This document shows, piece by piece, positions 1 through 7,943 of a DNA stretch of 25,519 nt. The notes under the pieces are model-generated. The model worked only from the letters and a program-made list of their open reading frames with translations. It ran no database searches and was not told the DNA's origin. Origin of the DNA: Verrucomicrobiota bacterium (lineage in GTDB: Bacteria > Verrucomicrobiota > Verrucomicrobiia > Limisphaerales > JAFMIX01); contig JAPLTZ010000136.1 in assembly GCA_026397895.1 (NCBI GenBank), positions 1-25,519 of the forward strand, written 5' to 3'. Position 1 is the first letter of the stretch; each line of letters begins with the position of its first letter. Position numbers and translations under genes: made by a program.

Positions 1-2
1 AG

Positions 3-422
3 CTCGAACCCGTCGTGGCGGATGGCGGCGAACTCATCATCTACGCGCCGCACGTCACGGAGATTTCGGTCACGCACGGCAAGGTCATCGAAGAGATCGG
101 CTACCACTGCCGCGATTATTTCCTCCAGCAGTGGGACAAGTTCAAGCATCACCCGTGGGGCGTGCTGGCGCACAGCACACACGTGCGCGGCATCGGCAGG
201 ATGGAGAACGGCGTCGAGCAGTGCCGCATCCGCGTCACGCTGGCGACCGGCATTCCCGAAGCCGTCTGCAAGCAGATCAACCTCGGCTACCGCGACCCGA
301 AGAGCATCAACCTCGATGACTTTGCCAACCGCGAGGACGAAGGCGTTTTGCTCGTGCGCAAGGCCGGGGAGATGCTCTATCATCTGAAGCAGCCGCCCCG
401 GTGGGCGGGAGGAAAGAGCTGA
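3..422 (+). CDS. LarA-like (DUF2088) nickel-dependent racemase family protein, C-terminal part
   Basis: The window opens inside this gene; the frame is open from base 3 and stops at 420-422, giving about 139 residues. The stretch with ADGGELIIYAPHV, then HGKVIEEIGYH and a central HPWGVLAHSTHVRG, resembles the C-terminal domain of the LarA / DUF2088 family, whose founding member is the nickel-pincer lactate racemase. Family members act on various 2-hydroxy acids, so lactate is not assured. The N-terminal domain that would carry the cofactor lysine lies outside the window. It sits 61 bases upstream of kduI on the same strand, so a role in sugar-acid catabolism is a reasonable inference. Family assignment is fairly sure; substrate is unknown. 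Confidence 0.72.
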   Translation, partial: LEPVVADGGELIIYAPHVTEISVTHGKVIEEIGYHCRDYFLQQWDKFKHHPWGVLAHSTHVRGIGRMENGVEQCRIRVTLATGIPEAVCKQINLGYRDPKSINLDDFANREDEGVLLVRKAGEMLYHLKQPPRWAGGKS

Positions 423-483
423 TTTCGATTGACCGGGATTTGAGAGGCTTTACAAAGCTGGGTCGGCGGCGGCAATTTTCAAC

Positions 484-1341
484 ATGACTACGAACCTCAA
501 CCAATCGGAAACCGGCACCATCCGCCGGCTCCCGCACCCGCAGGAAGCGGCGCGCATGAACACGGCGGAACTGCGGGCGGCGTTCCTTGTCCCCGCGCTT
601 TATGCGCCCGGTCAGATTCAACTGCGCTTCACCGACCTCGACCGGTTCGTCGTGGGCGGCGCAGTTCCGACGGCAAAGCCGTTGCCGCTGGAGAACCACC
701 GGGAAACGGGCCGCAGCTTTTTCCTGGAACGGCGCGAACTCGGTGCCATCAATACCGGCGGCTCCGGCACAGTCACCGTGGACGGGAAAAGCTTTGCCGT
801 CGAAACCGAAGCCTGCATCTACGTCGGCAGGGGCGCGAAGGAAGTGGCATTCGCCAGCGACGACGCGAAGCACCCGGCGAAGTTTTTCATCTTGAGCTGC
901 CCCGCGCATGCGACGTTCCCCACCGCCGTCGCGACCGCGAAGGAGGCGAACACCATTCCGCTCGGCACACCGGCGGCGGCGAACCAGCGCGTCATCCGTC
1001 AATACATCCACGAGAAAGGCATTCCCAGCTGCCAGCTCGTGATGGGCTACACGGAACTGGCCGAGGGCAGCGTGTGGAACACCTTCCCGCCACACACGCA
1101 CAACCGCCGGACGGAAGTCTATTTCTATTTCAACCTCGGCGAGCGCGTGCTGGCGCATTTCATGGGCGAGCCGCAGGCCACGCGACATCTGTTCCTGCAC
1201 AACGAGGAGGCCGTGCTGTCGCCCGCGTGGTCCATCCACTGCGGCTGCGGGCAGGGGAACTACAAATTCATCTGGGGCATGGCCGGCGAGAACCAGCGCT
1301 TCGACGACATGGACGCGGTGAAGCCCTTGGATTTGCGGTGA
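484..1341 (+). CDS. kduI: 5-dehydro-4-deoxy-D-glucuronate isomerase (KduI)
   Basis: KduI isomerises 4-deoxy-L-threo-5-hexosulose uronate, the open form of unsaturated uronates released by pectin and related lyases, to 3-deoxy-D-glycero-2,5-hexodiulosonate. The 285-residue protein matches the usual length of about 278. The cupin metal site is visible: PPHTHNRRTEVYFYF supplies His204, His206 and Glu211, and WSIHCGCG supplies His252, with spacing like the zinc ligands of the E. coli enzyme. The ATG at 484 places the conserved FVVGG region at the expected distance from the N-terminus; no strong Shine-Dalgarno is seen. The stop overlaps a possible GTG start of kduD, so the two genes are probably co-translated. 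Confidence 0.95.
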   Translation: MTTNLNQSETGTIRRLPHPQEAARMNTAELRAAFLVPALYAPGQIQLRFTDLDRFVVGGAVPTAKPLPLENHRETGRSFFLERRELGAINTGGSGTVTVDGKSFAVETEACIYVGRGAKEVAFASDDAKHPAKFFILSCPAHATFPTAVATAKEANTIPLGTPAAANQRVIRQYIHEKGIPSCQLVMGYTELAEGSVWNTFPPHTHNRRTEVYFYFNLGERVLAHFMGEPQATRHLFLHNEEAVLSPAWSIHCGCGQGNYKFIWGMAGENQRFDDMDAVKPLDLR

Positions 1342-1349
1342 ACAAAGTC

Positions 1350-2126
1350 ATGAAATCATTTGCGGGCAAAGTCATCGTGGTGACCGGCGCGAGCCGGGGC
1401 ATCGGCCAGGCTATCTGCGCGGCGTTCGGTCAGCAGGCCGCGACTGTCGTGGGCGTCGCCCGCAGCGACCTCGCCGATACCGGCGCAAAGGTGCAGGCCG
1501 CCGGCGGAAAATTTATGGCGGTCAAAGCCGACTTGAGTTCCGGCACGCAGGCGGAGGCGCAGGCACTCGTCGCGCAAATCCTCGCGCAAACCGGGCGCAT
1601 TGACGGCCTCGTGAACAACGCAGGCATCATCCGCCGCGCGCCGGCGGTGGATTTTTCCGAGGCGGACTGGAACGAAGTCCTCCGCGTCAATCTGAGCAGC
1701 CCGTTTTTCCTCACGCAGGCGGTGGCGAAATGGTGGCTCACCGGCGGGCGCGAGCATTCGCCAGCCACCGCGCGGCTGAAAATCGTGAACGTGGCGTCGC
1801 TGCTGACGTTTCAGGGCGGCATCACCGTGCCGGCCTACGCGGCGAGCAAGCACGGCATCGCGGGCATCACCAAGGCGCTGGCGAACGAGTGGGCGCAGGA
1901 GCGCATCAACGTGAACGCCGTCGCCCCCGGCTACATCGCCACGGAGAACACGGACGCGCTGCGCGCGGACGCCGGGCGCAACGCGGCGATTCTGGCGCGC
2001 ATCCCCGAAGGCCGCTGGGGCGTGCCGGAGGACATTGCGGGCGGCATTGTTTTTTTGAGTTCCGCCGAAGCGGATTATTTGAACGGCACCATCCTGAACA
2101 TTGACGGCGGTTGGCTGGCGCGCTGA
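1350..2126 (+). CDS. kduD: 2-dehydro-3-deoxy-D-gluconate 5-dehydrogenase (KduD), SDR family
   Basis: KduD is a cytoplasmic NAD(P)-dependent short-chain dehydrogenase that reduces the KduI product to 2-keto-3-deoxygluconate, which then enters the KDG kinase/aldolase route. With the ATG at 1350 the protein has 258 residues, the family norm. It shows the Rossmann motif TGASRGIG near residue 12, NNAG in the middle, and the catalytic YAASK with Tyr163 and Lys167. An in-frame GTG at 1338 overlaps the kduI stop and could be the true start, adding four residues. The longer open frame upstream runs through kduI and is spurious. It follows kduI directly and converges with the lysR gene 24 bases downstream. 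Confidence 0.95.
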   Translation: MKSFAGKVIVVTGASRGIGQAICAAFGQQAATVVGVARSDLADTGAKVQAAGGKFMAVKADLSSGTQAEAQALVAQILAQTGRIDGLVNNAGIIRRAPAVDFSEADWNEVLRVNLSSPFFLTQAVAKWWLTGGREHSPATARLKIVNVASLLTFQGGITVPAYAASKHGIAGITKALANEWAQERINVNAVAPGYIATENTDALRADAGRNAAILARIPEGRWGVPEDIAGGIVFLSSAEADYLNGTILNIDGGWLAR

Positions 2127-2150
2127 CTCCGAACCCTAAATGCCGGTTTT

Positions 2151-2954
2151 TCAGATCGGTTTTGCCGACTCGCACAGGCCGATGAAAGTTTCCTCCGCCA
2201 GATTGAGCCGCTTGCCGTGCCAATGGAGGATGCCCCAGCGGCGTTGCAATTTGCGGCGGCCCAGCGGCAGCGCGACGAGCGAGCCTTCCTCGAGTTCCTT
2301 GCGCGCGATCCACGGCGCGAGAATGCTCACTCCCAGGTCCAGCTTCACCAGTTCCTTGGTCGCCTCCATGCTGCCGAGTTCGATCACGGTGTTGAGCGCC
2401 ATGTCCTCGCGCCGGAAATATTCCTCGATCAGCCGGAAGGTGACGCTCTTTTTGTTGTAGAGGATGTAGTTCTGCTGCGGAATTTTCGCGCGCTCGACCT
2501 GCCGCGACTTCGCCCACGGATGCCGCGCGCTGACGAGGAACAGCAGTTCGTCCGTGAACAGCGGGTGAAAGTCCAGTTGCGGCTCGCGGTTCGTCTCCAG
2601 CGTGAGCGCCAGATCAATCCTGTGCCGCAACAGCGCCGCCACCAGCTCCGGCGTGTCGCGCCGCAGCCGCCCGCGCCCCCACTTGCCGAGGTGACCCAGC
2701 GACTCACGGGCGTTTTCCATCTCCTGCAAAATCTTTGCGGAATGATGCAAAAGCTGTTCGCCCGCCTGCGTCAGCGCGATTTTTTTGCCCAGCCTGTGCA
2801 AAAGCCGACAGCCCACGTCGCGCTCCAGCGCCTTCATCGAGTGGCTGATGCCGGATTGGGTGAGGTGCAGCTCCCGCGCGGTCTGCGTGAAACTGCCCGT
2901 GCGGGCCAGCGCGCAAAAGGCCCGGAGCTGCCGGCTGTCGAGCGGTGTCTTCAT
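2151..2954 (-). CDS. LysR-family transcriptional regulator with shortened effector domain
   Basis: The protein has 267 residues from the ATG at 2954. The N-terminal winged helix-turn-helix is complete: residues 1-62 include TGSFTQTARELHLTQSGISH and the conserved LTQAG. The rest matches the LysR periplasmic-binding-like effector domain in its second half (DTPELVAALLRHRIDLAL, then LGVSILAPWIARKEL). Between GRLR at about residue 98 and DTPEL, where family members usually carry about 32 residues forming the first strand and helix of the effector domain, there is nothing. The open frame is kept. The gene is divergent from the nitrate locus, so it probably controls it, like NtcB/CysB-type regulators; that is inference. 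The shortened domain may be real or an assembly deletion near 2658-2663. Confidence 0.85.
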   Translation of the reverse strand: MKTPLDSRQLRAFCALARTGSFTQTARELHLTQSGISHSMKALERDVGCRLLHRLGKKIALTQAGEQLLHHSAKILQEMENARESLGHLGKWGRGRLRRDTPELVAALLRHRIDLALTLETNREPQLDFHPLFTDELLFLVSARHPWAKSRQVERAKIPQQNYILYNKKSVTFRLIEEYFRREDMALNTVIELGSMEATKELVKLDLGVSILAPWIARKELEEGSLVALPLGRRKLQRRWGILHWHGKRLNLAEETFIGLCESAKPI

Positions 2955-2957
2955 GTA

Positions 2958-2970
2958 TGAATCCAATTCA
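2958..2970. promoter_or_regulatory. Candidate inverted-repeat operator between lysR and the nasS-like gene
   Basis: TGAAT-CCA-ATTCA is a perfect 5-bp inverted repeat with a 3-base spacer, four bases upstream of the lysR start codon. The 114-bp divergent spacer is AT-richer than its flanks. LysR proteins bind such dyads in divergent promoters and often repress themselves. No clear sigma-70 boxes were identified, so this is only a candidate. Confidence 0.3.
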
Positions 2971-3068
2971 TCAATCTCATGCGAATTACGTTTAGCAATC
3001 ATTGCGCCAAAAACGGGAAGTGGCACACGCATCGCTAAAGCCTCACGCGGCGGAGAAAACCGCCGGCT

Positions 3069-4175
3069 GTGATAAAAAATATCCAAACCATCAATCTGAC
3101 CGCGCCGCGCAAGGCGCTCCGGCTCGGCTTCGTGCCGCTGACCGACTGCGCGCCGCTGGTCGTCGCGCGCGAGCTCGGCCTGTTCCGCAAATACGGATTG
3201 AATGTCGTGCTGCACCGCGAGCTTGGCTGGGCCGCCATCCGCGACAAGATCATCACCGGCGAACTCGACGCCGCGCAGGCCGTGGCCGGCATGCCGTTCG
3301 CCGCCACGCTCGGCCTCGGCTCGGCGCGTTGCGAGTGCGTGACCGGCCTCGTGCTGAACCTCCACGGCAACGCCATCACCCTTTCCAACGAACTGTGGCG
3401 GCACGGCGTGCGCGACGCCGCCACACTCCGCGAGTTCATCCACGCCAAGCATTACGAGCATCGGCTCACCTTCGGCGTCGTGTTCCTGTTTTCCTCGCAC
3501 CACTTTCTCCTGCGCGACTGGCTGACGGCGGCGGGCATCAATCCCGACAAGGACGTGCGCATCGTGGTCGTGCCGCCGCCGCAGATGCCGGGCGCGTTGC
3601 AGGCGGGACACATTGACGGCTGCTGCGTGGGCGAACCGTGGAACTCCGTCGCCGTGCAATCCCGCGCCGGCTGGGTCGCCGCCACCAGCGCCGAACTCGC
3701 CCCCGATCATCCCGAAAAAATCCTGACCGTGCGCCGCGACTTCGCCGAGCATTGCGCCGACGAACACGAGGCGCTCATCGCCGCGCTGCTCGCCGCCTGC
3801 GAGTTCTGCGACGCCCCGGAGAACCACGCCACCGTGTTGGAAATGCTTTCGCGCCGGGAATTCCTCGACCGCGCGCCCGCCATGCTGCGGCCCGGCCTCA
3901 CGGGCGAATTTGATTTCGGCCACGGCCAGACACGGCAGGTGCAGGATTTTGTCACGTTCCACCGCGACGACGCGAACGAGCCTTCCGCCGACAAGGCCGC
4001 CTGGGTCATCCGCCATCTGCGCGCCGCCAATCTGGCCACGCCCGCCGAGCTGACGCCCTCGCTCGCCCGCTCCGTTTTCCGCTGCGACATCTACGACCGC
4101 GCCTGTGCTCTTCGCACTTCAATCCAAACCAACCATGAAAACAAAACCAATGAATCAAAACTCGTTCTCGCCTGA
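3069..4175 (+). CDS. NasS-like cytoplasmic nitrate/nitrite-binding protein (NrtA/CmpA family, no signal peptide)
   Basis: The 368-residue protein aligns by eye with NrtA encoded next door: LGFVPLTDCAPLVVARELGLFRK, WAAIRDKI, AGINPDKD, IVVVPPPQM and GCCVGEPWN all have matches. It lacks any signal peptide or Tat motif; the conserved fold begins about 18 residues after the GTG start at 3069. In proteobacteria a signal-less NrtA homologue, NasS, senses nitrate and controls the antiterminator NasT; in cyanobacteria a similar domain is fused to NrtC. No NasT is visible here, so the partner is unknown and could be the divergent LysR (inference). Its last 41 bases overlap the start of nrtA, which implies coupled translation. 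The last 20 or so residues look unlike the family. Confidence 0.8.
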   Translation: MIKNIQTINLTAPRKALRLGFVPLTDCAPLVVARELGLFRKYGLNVVLHRELGWAAIRDKIITGELDAAQAVAGMPFAATLGLGSARCECVTGLVLNLHGNAITLSNELWRHGVRDAATLREFIHAKHYEHRLTFGVVFLFSSHHFLLRDWLTAAGINPDKDVRIVVVPPPQMPGALQAGHIDGCCVGEPWNSVAVQSRAGWVAATSAELAPDHPEKILTVRRDFAEHCADEHEALIAALLAACEFCDAPENHATVLEMLSRREFLDRAPAMLRPGLTGEFDFGHGQTRQVQDFVTFHRDDANEPSADKAAWVIRHLRAANLATPAELTPSLARSVFRCDIYDRACALRTSIQTNHENKTNESKLVLA

Positions 4176-5427
4176 ACTCACCCGCCGCGCCTTCCTCGGC
4201 AAAGCCGTCAAAGGTGCCACCCTCACCGCGCTCTTCGCCGGCCTGCCCAAAGGCTGGGTCGGCACGGCCTACGCCAGCGACGCGCCGGAAACGGCGGCGC
4301 TGAACTTCGGCATGATCGCGCTGACCGACTGCTCGCCCATCGTCATCGCGCACGAGAAAGGGCTGTTCAAAAAATACGGCATCAATTCCACCGTCACCAA
4401 GGGCGCGAACTGGGCGGCCATCCGCGACAACCTTTCCACCGGCACGATCCAGGCCACACACATGCTCCTCGGCATGCCGCTCGCCTCCACGATGGGGCTG
4501 GCCGGGTCGCCGAAGAAGCCGATGATCATCCCGTGGCTGATGAACCGCAACGGCCAGGCCATCTCACTCAAGACCGAGTGGAAGGGCAAGGTCGGCGCGG
4601 ACCCGAAAGCCATCAAGCCGTTCGTCGAGTCGGCCAAGAAGCTCGGCGAGCCGCTGACGTTCGCGATGACGTTCCCGCCGGGCACGCACGCGATGTGGAT
4701 GCGGTATTACCTCGCCGCCGGCGGCATCAACCCGGACAAGGACATCTCACTCATCGTCGTGCCCCCCGCGCAAATGGTGAGCAACATGAAGATCGGCAAG
4801 ATGGACGGCTTCTGCGTGGGCGAGCCGTGGAACGCCCGCGCCATCGCGGACGGCATCGGCTTCACCTCCGTCACCACGCAGGACATGTGGAAGGATCACC
4901 CGGAAAAAGTCTGCGCGTTCCTCGCCGAATTCGCCGACAAGAACCCCAAGACCGTCAAGGCCGTCCTCAAGGCGTTGCATGAAGCGAGCGTGTGGCTCGA
5001 CGACATGGGCAACCGCCCCGAGCAATGCGACCTCGTCAGCAAGCCGACCTACATCAACTGCGACGCCAAGACCATTCTCGGCCGGCTGCAAGGCCACTGC
5101 GATTACGGCGACGGGCGCAAGGTGGAAGACGAGTTCTACATGCACTTCAGCAAGCGCAACTGCAACTATCCGCAGCCGAAATTCGCCAAGTGGTTTCTCG
5201 CGCAATACCGCCGCTGGGGCCTGGTCAGCGGCGCGCCGGACTATGAGGGCGTCGCCAAGCAGGTCATGCGCACCGACATCTACGAGGAGGCGATGAAGGA
5301 AATCGGCTACGCGCACGGCGGCCTGAACAACGACGCCGAAACCTTGTTCGACGGCGCGACCTTCGATCCCAAGGGCGATCTGGAGGCGTATGCGAAAAGT
5401 TTTGCCGTCAATTCTGTGAAAGGTTGA
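4135..5427 (+). CDS. nrtA: Nitrate ABC transporter substrate-binding protein NrtA, Tat-exported
   Basis: NrtA captures nitrate or nitrite in the periplasm and hands it to NrtB. With the ATG at 4135 the protein has 430 residues. A twin-arginine signal is clear: TRRAFLGK at residues 16-23, a hydrophobic stretch TLTALFAGL, and a likely cleavage after AYA near residue 47. The mature part carries NFGMIALTDCSPIVIAHEKG, GANWAAIRDN, GGINPDKDI, VVPPAQMV and GFCVGEPWN, all typical of the NrtA/CmpA family. A second ATG at 4150 would also keep the signal. CmpA (bicarbonate) belongs to the same family, but the downstream nitrate reductase favours nitrate. A palindromic repeat separates it from nrtB. Confidence 0.9.
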   Translation: MKTKPMNQNSFSPELTRRAFLGKAVKGATLTALFAGLPKGWVGTAYASDAPETAALNFGMIALTDCSPIVIAHEKGLFKKYGINSTVTKGANWAAIRDNLSTGTIQATHMLLGMPLASTMGLAGSPKKPMIIPWLMNRNGQAISLKTEWKGKVGADPKAIKPFVESAKKLGEPLTFAMTFPPGTHAMWMRYYLAAGGINPDKDISLIVVPPAQMVSNMKIGKMDGFCVGEPWNARAIADGIGFTSVTTQDMWKDHPEKVCAFLAEFADKNPKTVKAVLKALHEASVWLDDMGNRPEQCDLVSKPTYINCDAKTILGRLQGHCDYGDGRKVEDEFYMHFSKRNCNYPQPKFAKWFLAQYRRWGLVSGAPDYEGVAKQVMRTDIYEEAMKEIGYAHGGLNNDAETLFDGATFDPKGDLEAYAKSFAVNSVKG

Positions 5428-5439
5428 GCAGCTACAAGA

Positions 5440-5474
5440 CCCATGCGTCGCATAAGTCCTATGCGACGCATGGG
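5440..5474. repeat. Interspersed palindrome between nrtA and nrtB
   Basis: A perfect 15-bp stem: CCCATGCGTCGCATA at 5440-5454, a 5-base loop, and its exact complement at 5460-5474. It begins 12 bases after the nrtA stop. There is no T-run after it, so a classical intrinsic terminator is unlikely. It resembles the short interspersed palindromes that litter Verrucomicrobiota intergenic regions (recalled, not searched). It could protect the nrtA message 3' end, raising binding-protein level over membrane components, as REP elements do in enterobacteria. Confidence 0.85.
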
Positions 5475-5487
5475 AAACATACAACAC

Positions 5488-6285
5488 ATGAAAGAAGACA
5501 ACTTCCTGAAAAAAATTGATTGGCTCATTCTCCCGCTGCTCGGCATGGGCGTGGTGGTGCTGCTCTGGCAGGTGTCCAGCGCGACGTCGGCGAAGGAGCT
5601 GCCCTCGCCCGCCAAAACGTGGGCGTCGAGCAAAGATTACATCCTCAAGCCGTTTGAAAAACGCGGCGAGATGGATCAGGGAATCCTGCGGTTCACCTGG
5701 TATTCGCTCGTCCTCGTCGCCAAAGGCTACGCCCTCGCGCTTATCATCGGCACGCCCATCGGATTCTTCCTCGGCCTGTCGAAGATGTTCACGAAGACGT
5801 TCGATCCCATCATCCAAATCCTGCGCCCCGTGTCGCCGCTGGCGTGGTTGCCGCTGGGTCTGGTGCTGTTCGTCAGCGCCGGCAAGAATGCCTCCGAGCT
5901 GGGCGCGCTGTTCACCATCGCCGTCTGCGCGATGTGGCCCACCGTGCTGAACACCGCCGTCGGCGTGCGCGCCATCCCGCAGGATTATCTCAACGTGGCG
6001 AAGGTGCTGAAGCTCTCGCGCACCAAGACGCTGTTCAAGGTGCTGATTCCCGCGACGCTGCCCTACATGTTCACCGGCTTCCGCTTGAGCCTCGGCATCG
6101 CGTGGCTGGTCATCGTCGCGGCGGAGATGCTCACGGGCCGGCCCGGCGTGGGCGGCTTTTTGTGGCAGGAATACAACGCACTCATCTACGAGCACATCAT
6201 TCTTTGCATCATCACCATTGGCGTCGTGGGCTTCGTCCTCGACCGGCTGATGAGCGTCGTCGAACGCCGGTTCAAAACCGCGTGA
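5488..6285 (+). CDS. nrtB: Nitrate ABC transporter permease NrtB
   Basis: This is the inner-membrane channel subunit of the nitrate importer. From the ATG at 5488 it has 265 residues, the usual size. It begins with a transmembrane segment (WLILPLLGMGVVVLLWQ) and continues with several more, including LALIIGTPIGFFLGL and IAWLVIVAAEMLTG. The cytoplasmic EAA loop that docks the ATPases is recognisable in YLNVAKVLKLSRTKTLFKVLIP around the middle of the protein's second half. An earlier in-frame ATG at 5443 lies inside the palindrome and is rejected as a start. nrtC follows after one base, so the two are translationally coupled. Confidence 0.92.
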   Translation: MKEDNFLKKIDWLILPLLGMGVVVLLWQVSSATSAKELPSPAKTWASSKDYILKPFEKRGEMDQGILRFTWYSLVLVAKGYALALIIGTPIGFFLGLSKMFTKTFDPIIQILRPVSPLAWLPLGLVLFVSAGKNASELGALFTIAVCAMWPTVLNTAVGVRAIPQDYLNVAKVLKLSRTKTLFKVLIPATLPYMFTGFRLSLGIAWLVIVAAEMLTGRPGVGGFLWQEYNALIYEHIILCIITIGVVGFVLDRLMSVVERRFKTA

Positions 6286-6286
6286 T

Positions 6287-7192
6287 ATGGCCTACCTCGA
6301 ATTAAAAAACGTCTCAAAAAGCTTCGGCGGCGCGCAAGTGCTCAAGGACATCAACCTGTCCGTCGAGAAAGGCGAGTTCGTCGCCATCGTTGGCTTCTCA
6401 GGCGCGGGCAAGACCACGCTCATCTCGCTCATCGCGGGGTTGCTCCAGCCCGACAGCGGCGCGATGACGCTGAACGATCTCGAAATCACCGCCCCCGGCC
6501 CGGACCGCGGCATCGTGTTCCAGAATTATTCCCTGCTCCCGTGGCTGACGGTTTACGAAAACATCCTCCTCGCCGTGGAAGCCGTGAACCCGAACTGGTC
6601 GGCGGACAAGAAAAAGGAGCATGTCGAAAAATACATCGCCATGGTGAACCTCACACCCGCGCGCGACAAAAAACCCGGCGAACTTTCCGGCGGCATGAGG
6701 CAGCGGGTTTCGGTGGCGCGCGCGCTGGCCATGAACCCGCAGATTCTCCTGCTCGACGAACCGCTCTCCGCCCTCGACGCGCTGACCCGCGCCACGTTGC
6801 AGGACGAAATCTCCCGCATCTGGTCGGAAGACCGCAAGACCGTCGTGCTCATCACGAACGACCCCGACGAGGGGATTTACCTCGCCGACCGCATCATCCC
6901 GCTCACCGCCGGGCCGGGCGCGACGCTCGGGCCGAGTTTCACGGTGGAGATTCCGCGCCCGCGTGACCGCAAGGCCATCAACCATTATCCCGCGTTCAAG
7001 AAACTGCGCCGCGACATCGTGGAGTTCATGCTGAATTCCCGGACCCACCGCGCCGCCGCCGTCACGCGCAAACTGACTTTGCCCGACATCGAGCCGGAAG
7101 ATTTGAATATCCCCCGCACCATGACCGGCTGGCGCACGACGCCCATCCGCAAGCGCGAGGTCGAAAACGTCAGCGTGGAGGTCAACTCATGA
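6287..7192 (+). CDS. nrtC: Nitrate ABC transporter ATP-binding protein NrtC
   Basis: One of two ATPases that power NrtB. The 301-residue protein has Walker A GFSGAGKTT (residues 36-44), a Q-loop in VFQNYSLLPW, the signature LSGGMRQR, Walker B ILLLDEP and the D-loop SALDALTR. The H-loop position reads LITNDPDEG: Asn191 stands where most ABC ATPases have histidine, which should weaken catalysis at that site. A C-terminal tail of about 50 residues follows the ATPase domain, but there is no NrtA-like regulatory domain as in cyanobacterial NrtC; here that domain may be the separate NasS-like protein. The stop overlaps the nrtD start (ATGA). Confidence 0.92.
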   Translation: MAYLELKNVSKSFGGAQVLKDINLSVEKGEFVAIVGFSGAGKTTLISLIAGLLQPDSGAMTLNDLEITAPGPDRGIVFQNYSLLPWLTVYENILLAVEAVNPNWSADKKKEHVEKYIAMVNLTPARDKKPGELSGGMRQRVSVARALAMNPQILLLDEPLSALDALTRATLQDEISRIWSEDRKTVVLITNDPDEGIYLADRIIPLTAGPGATLGPSFTVEIPRPRDRKAINHYPAFKKLRRDIVEFMLNSRTHRAAAVTRKLTLPDIEPEDLNIPRTMTGWRTTPIRKREVENVSVEVNS

Positions 7193-7909
7193 ACCACTAC
7201 GTCGAACTCTCCCAGCTCGCGAAGGTTTATCCGACGCCGCGCGGCCCGGCGGTCATCGTCAAGGATTTCAACCTGAAGATCCAGAAGGGCGAGTTCGTCA
7301 CGCTCATCGGTCATTCCGGCTGCGGCAAATCCACCGAACGTCATGCTCGGCGTGGATCAGGTTTTTTTCACCGCCAGCAAACTGGAGCGGCGCGAGATTG
7401 TGGAATACTACCTCACCGTCGTCGGCCTCGGCGACGCGATGCACAAAAAGCCCGCCGAACTTTCCCAAGGCATGCGCCAGCGCGTCGGCATCGCCCGCGC
7501 GTTCGCGCTCAAGCCCAAGATGCTGCTGCTCGACGAACCGTTCGGCATGCTTGATTCGCTCACGCGCTACGAACTCCAGCAGGTGCTCATCGAACTCTGG
7601 CGCAAGAACAAGATCACCGCGCTCATGGTCCCGCACGACGTGGACGAGGCGCTGTTCCTGAGCGACCGCGTCGTCTGCATGACCGACGGCCCGGAGGCGG
7701 AGGTCGGCGACATCCTCGCCGTGAATTTCCCGCGCCCGCGCGAGCGCAAGGCCGTGATGGAGCATCCCGATTACTACCCGTTGCGCGAGCATCTCATCGA
7801 GTTCCTCGAAATCCACGCGCACAAAAAAACTGCCGCCAATAAATCCACGCCGCCCGCGCCGCCCCTCCGGCACGCTCCGCCCCAACCCGTTTTGTCCGGC
7901 CAACCCTGA
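7189..7909 (+). pseudogene. nrtD: Nitrate ABC transporter ATP-binding protein NrtD, broken by an internal deletion
   Basis: Two frames share this gene. The first (from ATG 7189) encodes the N-terminal strand and Walker A GHSGCGKST; the second, recognisable from about 7340, continues NVMLGVDQVFF, the signature LSQGMRQR, Walker B MLLLDEP and an H-loop with histidine (PHDVDEA). By comparison with nrtC, about 46 residues covering the rest of the Walker A helix and the Q-loop are missing at about 7336, and the frame shifts. As written the product is not functional. Restoring about 139 bases would give some 286 residues, near the normal length. Either a real deletion or an assembly error. The gene otherwise fits the operon order nrtABCD. 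Confidence 0.88.
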
Positions 7910-7943
7910 CTCAACCAACCAACCTGAAACTGAAAACAAACTC

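Noticed and set aside
2955..4016. N-terminal extension of the LysR protein by about 350 residues
   Set aside because: It is antisense to the NasS-like gene and the helix-turn-helix starts directly after the ATG at 2954, the normal LysR arrangement.
5440..5474. Intrinsic terminator between nrtA and nrtB
   Set aside because: The stem has no following T-run and nrtB follows at once; more likely an interspersed repeat or mRNA-stabilising hairpin.
5443..5487. Upstream start for nrtB at 5443
   Set aside because: The extra 15 residues come from the palindrome; ATG 5488 gives a standard NrtB N-terminus.
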